DNA from: Coemansia sp. RSA 922
Taxonomy: Eukaryota; Kickxellomycota; Kickxellomycetes; Kickxellales; Kickxellaceae
DNA length: 14,178 bases
Reading direction: 5' to 3'
Assembly (NCBI GenBank): GCA_027577415.1
Contig: JANBQS010000640.1
Location: 1 to 14,178 of the forward strand
Part shown: piece after piece, positions 1-6,610 of the stretch
Numbering within the stretch: position 1 is the first letter of the stretch
Layout: every line of letters begins with the position of its first letter
Notes under the pieces: generated by a model
Database searches by the model: none
The model's input: the letters and a program-made list of their open reading frames with translations, nothing else
Told to the model about the DNA's origin: nothing
Made by a program: the position numbers and the translations under genes

Positions 1-2742
1 CATGGTCAGATCCGGAGCATCGTCTTCGTCGTCATCTTCGTCCGCTGGAGCTGCCGCAGCAACAGGCTCTGCGACCGGGCTTTCGACGTCCATGGCCTTG
101 AACTGATCCACAATACTGGGCGGAAGCGGTTCAGGAACTACAGCGGCGGCATCAGCTTCTACATCAGGCTCGGGAGCCTCAACAACAGCGGCACTGCGTG
201 AGGAGTCTAGAATAGCGCCAATATCCTTTTTGCCACTAGCGCCCAAAAGTGCCATCCTCAGCTCACGGTCTTCGTCGTCCTGCTCGGCATACTTTTCCTT
301 CATCTTTCTCAGTTTTCCCTTCTGTCCGCGTTTCTGCTGCTGCTGCTGTTGCTGTTGTTGCTTTTGCTGGCTCTTTTCAAACTTGGCCTCCTCGTCCAGC
401 CGCTTCTGCTCCTTCTTGCCAACTTTACCAACAGGCACTGGAGGTACAGGCACAGCGTCCCCGGTAGTCCGTTGTTTACGCATGTCGCGACGCTCCTTGG
501 CCGAAATCTGCCGCTTGCCCTCGCTACGAGCCGCAGGCGTCTTGTCCTCCTCGCCAAACTCATCGACGGCAGCAGTCTCGATTTCTTCCAAATTGTACTT
601 TTTGCGCGCAGCACTAAAGTCCATCGCACCACCTTCCGCCGGGGCCTTGCCACTAACCACAGTGACTGAGTCATCACCAACAGCTTCCAAGGGCACGCTC
701 TCGTCTGTGGCCTGTGTGGGTTCAGATCCGGCTCCCGTGGCAGTTCTAAGGTTCTCTTCCATAATGGCCTGACGTTGCTGACGAGCGCGCACATGTCTAG
801 CTACACTCTCGTCGTCGGCGAGTCGGAAAAGGAATCCAAAGCCGTATACCAATTGAGTAGGCGGCAAAAAGTGTTTCTTGCCACGGATCATAAAGCTACC
901 CGTACTCAGGTACTCTCCAGTCGGCGCCGTTTTGCTAACCTGGCTGGCCTCAACCCACCAAGCCGAGGTAACGATCTTGGCGTCCCACGCCCTCGACTGA
1001 CACACACTCATAATACCAGCCTGGAACAACGTAGACGGCGGGATAGCCTCGGCTGACTCCGTTGCGGGCTTATTCTTGACAATAACCGATGCGGCGCCAT
1101 GTATGTCGGCATGCACATAGGCGTCTCCACCGCGCAAGTGTCTTTTGACTAGCAACTCGTTCTGCTGCATATCGCGACCAGCCAACACCAGGTATCCGTC
1201 GGACGAGATGAACCAGGAGAACTTTTCAAACCAAAACGGCTTGCGCGACTGACTGACCGTTACAGTGACTTTGGTGGCCTTGAGATCAGTCTTGATCTTC
1301 TGCTCCGCCGACTGCAATGCCTGCGATGAGATCGCCAGGGTCTTTGCGTGTTTGACGCCAGCTTGTCTCCGCGAGTTGTAGTACCGCTGAGCATTGGCAA
1401 ACGCCGACTCGAATATATCAACGTCAACAGCCAGCGCACCGCTGAAATCATTCTGATCCACGTCAGCCTCGTCATCGCTCGAATCATCGTCGCTGTCTTC
1501 TGGGTCATCTAGCTCCAGAGTAATCTGGTTAGCAGCCAGGTTAAGCTTCAAAATACGCAAAGCCACGGGATTGCCTTGATCTTGCTGGTCGCGAACCAAC
1601 TCCTCTAGCTCTTTCCAATCCATACCAGCGGCGACAGCCTGGCGGATAATCAAAATGGCCTGGTCGACAAACTCCAAATTGATCTCGATACGACGCGCTT
1701 GCTCCTCAGTCTTGCGATGCGCACGCTCCAATGCGGCAACACGTCCTTCGTGCTCGGACTTGATGGCACCCAGTTTCTTCTCCGCGGCCAGCTCTTGTTG
1801 ATGCGCTTTGACCTTGAGCTTTTGTGCCTCCATATTTGAGAAAAACACGTCAGCGGCATCAGCAAACGACGGATATTCGTCGTGTGGCTTGGTCTTGTGC
1901 TGCTCGAATAACCAAGGATTGAACTCGTCAAAGACATTCTCCGAATCGTCGTCAGTCTCGAGCTTTGGCATGTAGGTAATATAGCCGGGGCTTACCTCCC
2001 GACCCAGTCGAATGACGATATCGTACGCCTCCTGGTATGCCTCGACTAGAGCCGATATTTGCGGAGAATTGGGATCCAGATCAAGTCCCGTGGCGATACG
2101 CAAGGTAGGGCTCAATCCGGCGCGAATAATAACGTGCTCAGACAGCGCGGGACCAAAAGCGCCAAACGACGCCAGCGTGCGCTTCAAATTATCCTTAGGC
2201 CCAGCCTTACTCAAAAACTCCACCAATGCAGCCCTCTCCACGGGCTCAACACCGCGGGACTCTGACAAGCAGTAGGTCCTGCCCACCGCAAACGCCGTAT
2301 CAGCATCGACATGGACGACACGCAGCAAGGCCAAAGTGTTGTACTGATAGTCAGTAAGAATAATGTTACCCGACGCGTAAAACTCACAAATAATGTGGTA
2401 CGTGCCCTCGGCGTGGGCGCCGGCAGCTACGGCAAACTCAAAGTCTACGACACGGTCCATCCCGATCTGACGTATGGCTGTGAGGCGTCGGGCTTTGAGA
2501 TGCTTGCGGAGCTTCATGCAAAAGTTGGACGGCGTTATGGACTTGTCTCGGGTATATTCTGTAGTGTGAATGCGGATACCGGATTCAACTAGTACTAGTT
2601 CTTTGTGGTCGGGCTTGGTGAATTTGAATAGAAACGTTTTGGCATTTACATCGTAGATTCCCTGTAGGCGTAGACCGACAATACGTTGCTGGAGCGCAGT
2701 TACAGTGGCGCGTACGTCGAGTGCTGAAAAGCGCTGCTTCAT
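1..2742 (-). CDS. RQC2: Rqc2/Tae2/NEMF ribosome quality control factor, 3'-truncated by window edge
   Basis: The minus strand is open without a stop or intron from the ATG at 2742 to base 1, giving 914 codons; the C-terminal NFACT-C region is cut off. The N-terminus MKQRFSALDVRATV is the typical NFACT-N start. D9 and the D96-R97 pair match the residues that yeast Rqc2 needs for adding C-terminal Ala/Thr tails (D9, D98, R99), so tailing activity is probably kept. A charged coiled-coil segment spans about residues 303-375, followed by an acidic patch near 435-445. The NFACT-R (DUF814) domain lies at about 495-620, with RKPFWFEKF (500-508) and GRDMQQNELLVKR (522-534). The tail is basic with nine glutamines (795-803), then an EDRELRMALLG motif typical of NEMF, then an acidic end. 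The family binds 60S subunits carrying peptidyl-tRNA, recruits the Listerin/Ltn1 ligase and directs tailing of the stalled chain. It is divergent from TRM9 across 153 bases. Identity is very secure. Confidence 0.95.
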   Translation of the reverse strand, partial: MKQRFSALDVRATVTALQQRIVGLRLQGIYDVNAKTFLFKFTKPDHKELVLVESGIRIHTTEYTRDKSITPSNFCMKLRKHLKARRLTAIRQIGMDRVVDFEFAVAAGAHAEGTYHIICEFYASGNIILTDYQYNTLALLRVVHVDADTAFAVGRTYCLSESRGVEPVERAALVEFLSKAGPKDNLKRTLASFGAFGPALSEHVIIRAGLSPTLRIATGLDLDPNSPQISALVEAYQEAYDIVIRLGREVSPGYITYMPKLETDDDSENVFDEFNPWLFEQHKTKPHDEYPSFADAADVFFSNMEAQKLKVKAHQQELAAEKKLGAIKSEHEGRVAALERAHRKTEEQARRIEINLEFVDQAILIIRQAVAAGMDWKELEELVRDQQDQGNPVALRILKLNLAANQITLELDDPEDSDDDSSDDEADVDQNDFSGALAVDVDIFESAFANAQRYYNSRRQAGVKHAKTLAISSQALQSAEQKIKTDLKATKVTVTVSQSRKPFWFEKFSWFISSDGYLVLAGRDMQQNELLVKRHLRGGDAYVHADIHGAASVIVKNKPATESAEAIPPSTLFQAGIMSVCQSRAWDAKIVTSAWWVEASQVSKTAPTGEYLSTGSFMIRGKKHFLPPTQLVYGFGFLFRLADDESVARHVRARQQRQAIMEENLRTATGAGSEPTQATDESVPLEAVGDDSVTVVSGKAPAEGGAMDFSAARKKYNLEEIETAAVDEFGEEDKTPAARSEGKRQISAKERRDMRKQRTTGDAVPVPPVPVGKVGKKEQKRLDEEAKFEKSQQKQQQQQQQQQKRGQKGKLRKMKEKYAEQDDEDRELRMALLGASGKKDIGAILDSSRSAAVVEAPEPDVEADAAAVVPEPLPPSIVDQFKAMDVESPVAEPVAAAAPADEDDDEDDAPDLTM
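334..360. repeat. CAG/CAA trinucleotide run encoding nine glutamines
   Basis: On the coding (minus) strand nine consecutive Gln codons, CAG mixed with CAA, sit inside a lysine- and glutamine-rich tail of the Rqc2 gene. The CAA interruptions should limit slippage. Length variation between strains is plausible but not visible here. Confidence 0.85.
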
Positions 2743-2895
2743 GGCGATTGATTGGAAATCGAAAGAAAAAAATATAAATTCTAGAAGTAAAAAAAACTGG
2801 AAAAGAAAGTTGATGCTGCGGTTCGGAGAACCCCTTTTTCCTTTTCTTTCTCTTTACGCCTTTTTAAAAATTCACTATTTTGCATACAATCCCTT
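2743..2895. promoter_or_regulatory. Divergent promoter between RQC2 and TRM9
   Basis: Only 153 bases separate the two start codons, so both promoters and 5' leaders must share this stretch. It is strongly strand-asymmetric. The half next to TRM9 is pyrimidine-rich on the plus strand (about 2831-2866). The half next to RQC2 is purine-rich on the plus strand, meaning pyrimidine-rich in the RQC2 sense (about 2757-2808). No convincing TATA box was seen. Co-regulation of the two translation genes is inference. Confidence 0.6.
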
Positions 2896-3585
2896 ATGAG
2901 AGAACCCGTCGCAGATACGCTGCAGATCAGCTCCACCGATAAAGAGGAGCAGTATGTACACGCGGTGTACAACGAAATAGCGACACACTTTAGCGACACA
3001 CGTTTCAAACCATGGCCAGTCATAGAGCGCTACCTTCTCGCGCTTCCAGTAGGCAGCCTCGGCGCAGACATTGGTTGCGGTAACGGCAAGTACCTGGGGG
3101 TCCGAACCGGCGACATATTCATGATGGGTACTGACCGCAGTTCCTCACTCGTGGAGATTTGTCGCTCGCGCAACTACGAGTGTCTCGTGAGCGATGGCTT
3201 AGACCTACCCTACAGACAGGGAGCCTTTGACTTTGCCATATCGATTGCAGTGATCCATCATTTTTCGTCAGTGGAGCGACGGAAAGATGCCGTGAGAGAG
3301 CTACTGAGGGTAATTAGACCTGGAGGCACGGTTCTGGTGTTTGTTTGGGCGTTGGAGCAAAAAGGGAGACGCAAGTTTGATGAGAATACCCAGGATGTCT
3401 TGGTCCCTTGGGTGGTCCCTGCAGGATCAAGAACCGAGGAGGGCGAGGAGAGAGTTTACCAGAGGTATTATCATTTGTTTCGCGAAGGAGAATTGCCCTC
3501 GCTGTTCCAGCAAGTCGGTGGCAACGTAATTGAGGAGATTGGATATGACCGCGATAATTGGTTTGTGATCGCACGCAAAGTTTGA
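2896..3585 (+). CDS. TRM9: Trm9-type tRNA (carboxymethyluridine34-5-O) methyltransferase
   Basis: This 229-residue protein is a compact class I SAM-dependent methyltransferase. The N-terminal EEQYVHAVYNEIATHFS (17-33) followed by TRFKPWPV is the Trm9/ALKBH8 signature. Motif I is DIGCGNGKYL (58-67), the acidic loop GTDRS is at 78-82, and FDFAISIAVIHH (111-122) is motif IV. RPGGTVLVFVWALEQ follows, and the C-terminus carries YYHLFREGEL and YDRDNWFV, both family hallmarks. By family knowledge it works with Trm112 to methylate cm5U34 to mcm5U34 in tRNAs such as Arg(UCU) and Glu(UUC), tuning codon-specific decoding. It lacks the low-complexity insertion found in the yeast protein, which accounts for the shorter length. 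The first in-frame ATG is used. It is divergent from RQC2, and the XRN-like gene starts 110 bases after its stop in the same direction. Identity is very secure. Confidence 0.95.
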   Translation: MREPVADTLQISSTDKEEQYVHAVYNEIATHFSDTRFKPWPVIERYLLALPVGSLGADIGCGNGKYLGVRTGDIFMMGTDRSSSLVEICRSRNYECLVSDGLDLPYRQGAFDFAISIAVIHHFSSVERRKDAVRELLRVIRPGGTVLVFVWALEQKGRRKFDENTQDVLVPWVVPAGSRTEEGEERVYQRYYHLFREGELPSLFQQVGGNVIEEIGYDRDNWFVIARKV

Positions 3586-3589
3586 CTGA

Positions 3590-3595
3590 AATAAA
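3590..3595 (+). terminator. AATAAA polyadenylation-signal-like hexamer after TRM9
   Basis: A canonical AATAAA lies 5 bases past the TRM9 stop, in the 110-base gap before the XRN-like gene. Its position fits 3'-end formation before the downstream T-rich promoter tract. One hexamer in AT-rich DNA is weak evidence on its own. Confidence 0.4.
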
Positions 3596-3695
3596 AATTT
3601 CCTACATGGAGGAAAATCCTCTCTTCCCTCTTGTCTTTTTTTCTTTTCTCTGTTGCTTGTGTTTGAATTTCAGTCTTTTATTTATATTTCTTCTC

Positions 3696-5891
3696 ATGGG
3701 CGTGCCTGGGCTATTTCGCTGGCTACTGAGGCGGTTTCCTGTTGCGTGTTGGACGTCGTCCAGGATCGAGGCAACCGGCACCCAATCTCTTTTCGTTGAT
3801 CTCAACAGCACGCTCCACCATGGAGCCAGACAAAGCCAAGGCGACTTCCAAGCCATAGCCACAGCAGTCGACGACCTAGTGAATCTGATCCAGCCCACCC
3901 GGCTCCTCTACCTAGCCATTGACGGTGTTCCGCCTCGTATGAAAGAACGACTGCAAAGAGAGCGCCGCGAGCGATTGGCCTCAGCACCGATCTCTTCATT
4001 CAACTCGTACAGCATCACTCCGGGTACCAGTTGGATGCACAGGGTAGAGGCGTATTTGTGCGAGTTTATAGAGCATAAGCGGAAGAGCGATTCTAACTGG
4101 CAGAACCTGAGTGTCGTGTTTTCGGGATGTCAGGATCCAGGCGAGGGCGAGCAAAAGATCATGGAGTACTTGAGAACTAGGGGATTCGAGGGCGGTCACC
4201 ACTGTATTTGGTCCAACGACGCTGACTCGGTACTGTTATCGTTGACTACGCGGGTCCCCAATATCACTATGATTAGCGAGCGACCCAAGGGCGGAATATC
4301 GACATACACGGTATTCAACATTGACATGTTACGCGAACAAATGGTTACCCGGTACTCGTCGCTATTGGCCGAGACTTCGAAAGAGCTCCCGGTCAATGCC
4401 CATGTAGATCGTCTACATGACCTCGTGGATGACTTGGTATTTATGACGTTGTTCGCAGGCAACGACTTTCTGCCTGCCGTTTCGTTTGTCATGGAATGGC
4501 TGAACGAACCAGACTTTATAGACAATCTGTTGGCCATGTACGGACACTTGCCAGCTAAACACCAGTGCTTGCATAAGCGGGGTCAGATCAATCCCAAGGC
4601 ATTTCGCGAGTTGCTGAAAGTGTTTGCTGTAGAGGGCGAAGAGCGCTCTTTTCGTAAACACGTTGGTGTGACCGCTCTGGGATCTCAGTTGACTGCGCTT
4701 AGGATTCGTCGTATGGAGTGGGACATTCAGCGGGAAAAGGCCAAAGACGAAGGAGAAGTCTCGATGAGTACGCCGATAGCTAACGGCTGTGATGGCCATA
4801 CCGCAAAGAGGAAGAAGAGCAAGGCCATGCAGGCTAGAGGCATGGTTCCCTACGTATGGACCGGCCCTGCATCAGCACTGGCCGGCGTGCAGACCACCGA
4901 TATCGCTTTACTCGCTGGCTCTGCTCCGCTCCCATCCAACGCGACTCTAGGATTCATGTCGCTTGATCCGTCTTCTAACAACTCGTTTCTGGTCCTCGAT
5001 GGCCAACCCCTGTTGTCGCCGGTTATGCTCTCCTCGTTCAATCTAATGACCAACCTGACGGAGTCACCGGCTACTCTCGAGGTACTCGGGACTATCAGCA
5101 ATAACAAGCTCAAATGGCTCCAATCTCTAGCCAAAATACTCCAGCTGGAATGTACGGTGCGCAATTCGTCTGATCCAAAGTTTGCCAGCGAATGCAAGAA
5201 ATGGAAACGCAAACGGTACCAACCCACTGACTCGCCTAAAGAACCCGGTACGATGTCTGCGACTATAATTGTTGGTGATTTGGACCTTTGTTCGCCCACG
5301 TATATAATCAGCTTGCGCGCCAAAAAGGACCGCACTCCGACCGACGATCTGTTCCAGACCGTGGCGGTAGTCGGCGAGGATAACTGGGACACGCTGTATA
5401 GCGATGCACGGACTGAGCGGCGACGTGACGTGGAGCTGGCTGAATGGCGGCAAGGGTTTTATCGCCGCCACTACCAACAGAAGAGCCCCGAGTTTATCAA
5501 CCATTTATGTACTTTCTACGCGGATGCTCTGGGCTGGACGACGATGTACTATTTTGCTGGCGACGTTAGTAGCTGGGAGTTCGCATGGCCCGACGATATT
5601 GCCTCTTCGCGAGACGGTGTTGCACCCTTGGCATCTGATCTTCTCGAGTTTCTAAACCCCAAGATGTCTGATTGGCAGTACCTGCCAGTCTCGGATCAGC
5701 CGGCGCCCCTGGCTCGCGAACACATGCTTAGCATCATGCCACGTCCTTCGTGGCCCCTATTGTTGACTGAGGAGGAGCGGATGCTGGCACACCTGTTGCA
5801 TGATAACAAGTACTCTGAGCTTACGCGGCAAGAAGTACATAATAGACTTGCGTCGGCTGATTATGTCCCTGTGGTGCGAGTTTGGCTTTAA
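3696..5891 (+). CDS. Short XRN-family 5'-3' exoribonuclease (divergent Rat1/Xrn1 paralogue)
   Basis: The start is set at 3696 because MGVPGLFRWLLRRFP is the invariant XRN N-terminus. The frame opens 46 codons earlier, but that part is translated T-rich leader. The product is 731 residues. Visible catalytic acids are D35 (VDLNS, with H41), D76 (AIDGVPPR), E150 and E152 (DPGEGEQK), D175 and D177 (NDAD) and D257 (GNDFLP). K83, Q87, R90 and R91 keep the spacing of the Xrn1 5'-monophosphate pocket (K93, Q97, R100, R101 relative to D86). A basic NLS-like KRKKSK lies near 370. Roughly 375-600 is a poorly recognisable linker. The second conserved block resumes around 590 (WRQGFYRRHYQQ) and includes WEFAWPDDIAPLASD-like sequence, interrupted by a small insertion. 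The long C-terminal extensions of Xrn1 and the C2C zinc knuckle of Rat1 are absent. It presumably degrades 5'-monophosphate RNA. Whether it is a Rat1 or Xrn1 relative, or a third branch, cannot be settled here. Confidence 0.88.
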   Translation: MGVPGLFRWLLRRFPVACWTSSRIEATGTQSLFVDLNSTLHHGARQSQGDFQAIATAVDDLVNLIQPTRLLYLAIDGVPPRMKERLQRERRERLASAPISSFNSYSITPGTSWMHRVEAYLCEFIEHKRKSDSNWQNLSVVFSGCQDPGEGEQKIMEYLRTRGFEGGHHCIWSNDADSVLLSLTTRVPNITMISERPKGGISTYTVFNIDMLREQMVTRYSSLLAETSKELPVNAHVDRLHDLVDDLVFMTLFAGNDFLPAVSFVMEWLNEPDFIDNLLAMYGHLPAKHQCLHKRGQINPKAFRELLKVFAVEGEERSFRKHVGVTALGSQLTALRIRRMEWDIQREKAKDEGEVSMSTPIANGCDGHTAKRKKSKAMQARGMVPYVWTGPASALAGVQTTDIALLAGSAPLPSNATLGFMSLDPSSNNSFLVLDGQPLLSPVMLSSFNLMTNLTESPATLEVLGTISNNKLKWLQSLAKILQLECTVRNSSDPKFASECKKWKRKRYQPTDSPKEPGTMSATIIVGDLDLCSPTYIISLRAKKDRTPTDDLFQTVAVVGEDNWDTLYSDARTERRRDVELAEWRQGFYRRHYQQKSPEFINHLCTFYADALGWTTMYYFAGDVSSWEFAWPDDIASSRDGVAPLASDLLEFLNPKMSDWQYLPVSDQPAPLAREHMLSIMPRPSWPLLLTEEERMLAHLLHDNKYSELTRQEVHNRLASADYVPVVRVWL

Positions 5892-5901
5892 AGTGTCTTA
5901 T

Positions 5902-6126
5902 TTAACAGGTGTTTATGTGCAAGTAGTATATGGCGGGATCAGAGTAGTAGCGCTGGCACTGGCTGCAATAGATTGTTGTCGTTTGTGGACCTGTAGATGT
6001 GAATAGCGAGGCGAGCTTTGTTGTCGAGGGATTTGGAACCCAGGCTGGAGGCAGGTAATCCTGCTCAAACGTTGAAAGAGGTATTTCCAGCCTTAGCAGG
6101 GGCTTGCGAGCGACGGGGATATTCAT
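5902..6126 (-). CDS. Small C2HC single-zinc-finger protein, 74 aa
   Basis: No named family was recognised. The last 22 residues form a textbook finger spacing, C-x2-C-x12-H-x3-C (CSQC, then YYLH, then INTC), ending exactly on the final cysteine. The first 45 residues are proline-rich and hydrophobic (PLLRLEIPLSTF, YLPPAWVP), then a Ser/Thr stretch leads into the finger. Support for a real gene comes from that spacing plus a 15-base T tract on the coding strand about 48 bases before the ATG, like the tract before every other gene here. A TATAAAT lies about 16 bases upstream. Its stop is 10 bases from the stop of the convergent XRN-like gene. A possible role in nucleic-acid or protein binding is inference. 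It could also be a chance ORF or the last exon of a larger gene. Confidence 0.55.
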   Translation of the reverse strand: MNIPVARKPLLRLEIPLSTFEQDYLPPAWVPNPSTTKLASLFTSTGPQTTTIYCSQCQRYYSDPAIYYLHINTC

Positions 6127-6610
6127 ATCGAAATATACATTTATAGAGAACAGAAATAAATAGAGCAGAGAAGAAAAAAAAAAAAAAAGAAGTGACTAAC
6201 TGGCTCGCCTTTTTTGTTGGTCATGCCGTAATTCGGAAACGCCCAAAAAATGGAGAGCAGAATCTCTCCGAACTCACACAGTTGCTTTCTTTCTCTCGCA
6301 CGTTGTATGGCAAATGGGCCGAGGATTCTCACGCCAGAGCGGTCTCTTGTAAGTATTCTCCACAATCAACTTGGCCGCTGCCCCGTGCGCTTCTTTTGTC
6401 GATCGATTTGTGATCCATTCACATCTAATTAATCACCATTTAATCGGATGAGGGGCGTGTGGCATTTTCTTATGAACATTTTCTGTTTTCTTTTTTTCAG
6501 TTGTGCTGCGGTATTCCTTGTATCTTTTAAGCATTTAAATTACTCACTTCAATCATTTTTTTCCACAGAGCTAAATCCCCTCCTCTCTTTCTTTATAATA
6601 CTCTATTATA
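6127..6610. promoter_or_regulatory. Divergent intergenic and leader region (484 bases)
   Basis: This holds the promoters of the small C2HC gene (minus) and the ankyrin gene (plus). A run of 15 A lies at 6174-6188. A 6-base-stem hairpin lies at 6252-6269 (GGAGAG, loop CAGAAT, CTCTCC). A strong GTAAGT donor is at 6349, and pyrimidine tracts ending in AG are at 6500 and 6568. Short ORFs between 6192 and 6432 resemble no protein I recognise. An in-frame TAA 13 bases before 6611 shows that the ankyrin ORF does not extend upstream without splicing. Confidence 0.55.
6349..6568 (+). other. Candidate 5'-UTR intron of the ankyrin gene
   Basis: The donor GTAAGT at 6349-6354 matches the consensus. Two acceptors are possible: TTTTTTTCAG ending at 6500 (152-base intron) or TTTTTTTCCACAG ending at 6568 (220-base intron). 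The second has a branch-point-like TACTCAC at 6541-6547, about 21 bases upstream. Either would splice a short non-coding leader to the segment holding the ATG at 6611. Alternatively the first exon could encode a short peptide. No transcript evidence is available. Confidence 0.35.

Noticed and set aside
230..772. Plus-strand 180-codon ORF with a Cys-rich run
   Set aside because: It is antisense to the Rqc2 CDS; the cysteine run is the complement-strand reading of the Gln codons.
3558..3695. 46-codon hydrophobic N-terminal extension of the XRN-like ORF
   Set aside because: XRN proteins begin with MGVP/MGIP; the extension overlaps the TRM9 end and translates a T-rich leader into Phe/Leu runs that mimic a membrane segment.
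4850..5504. Overlapping minus-strand ORFs of 180 and 125 codons inside the XRN-like gene
   Set aside because: They are shadows of a conserved coding frame and have no recognisable domain.
6190..6350. Possible tRNA or Pol III gene near T6 runs and small hairpins
   Set aside because: No A box, B box or cloverleaf could be found on either strand.
6141..6365. Minus-strand 74-codon ORF upstream of the C2HC gene
   Set aside because: Its end is a Phe run made by the T tract, and the rest resembles nothing known; it is probably leader or intergenic DNA.
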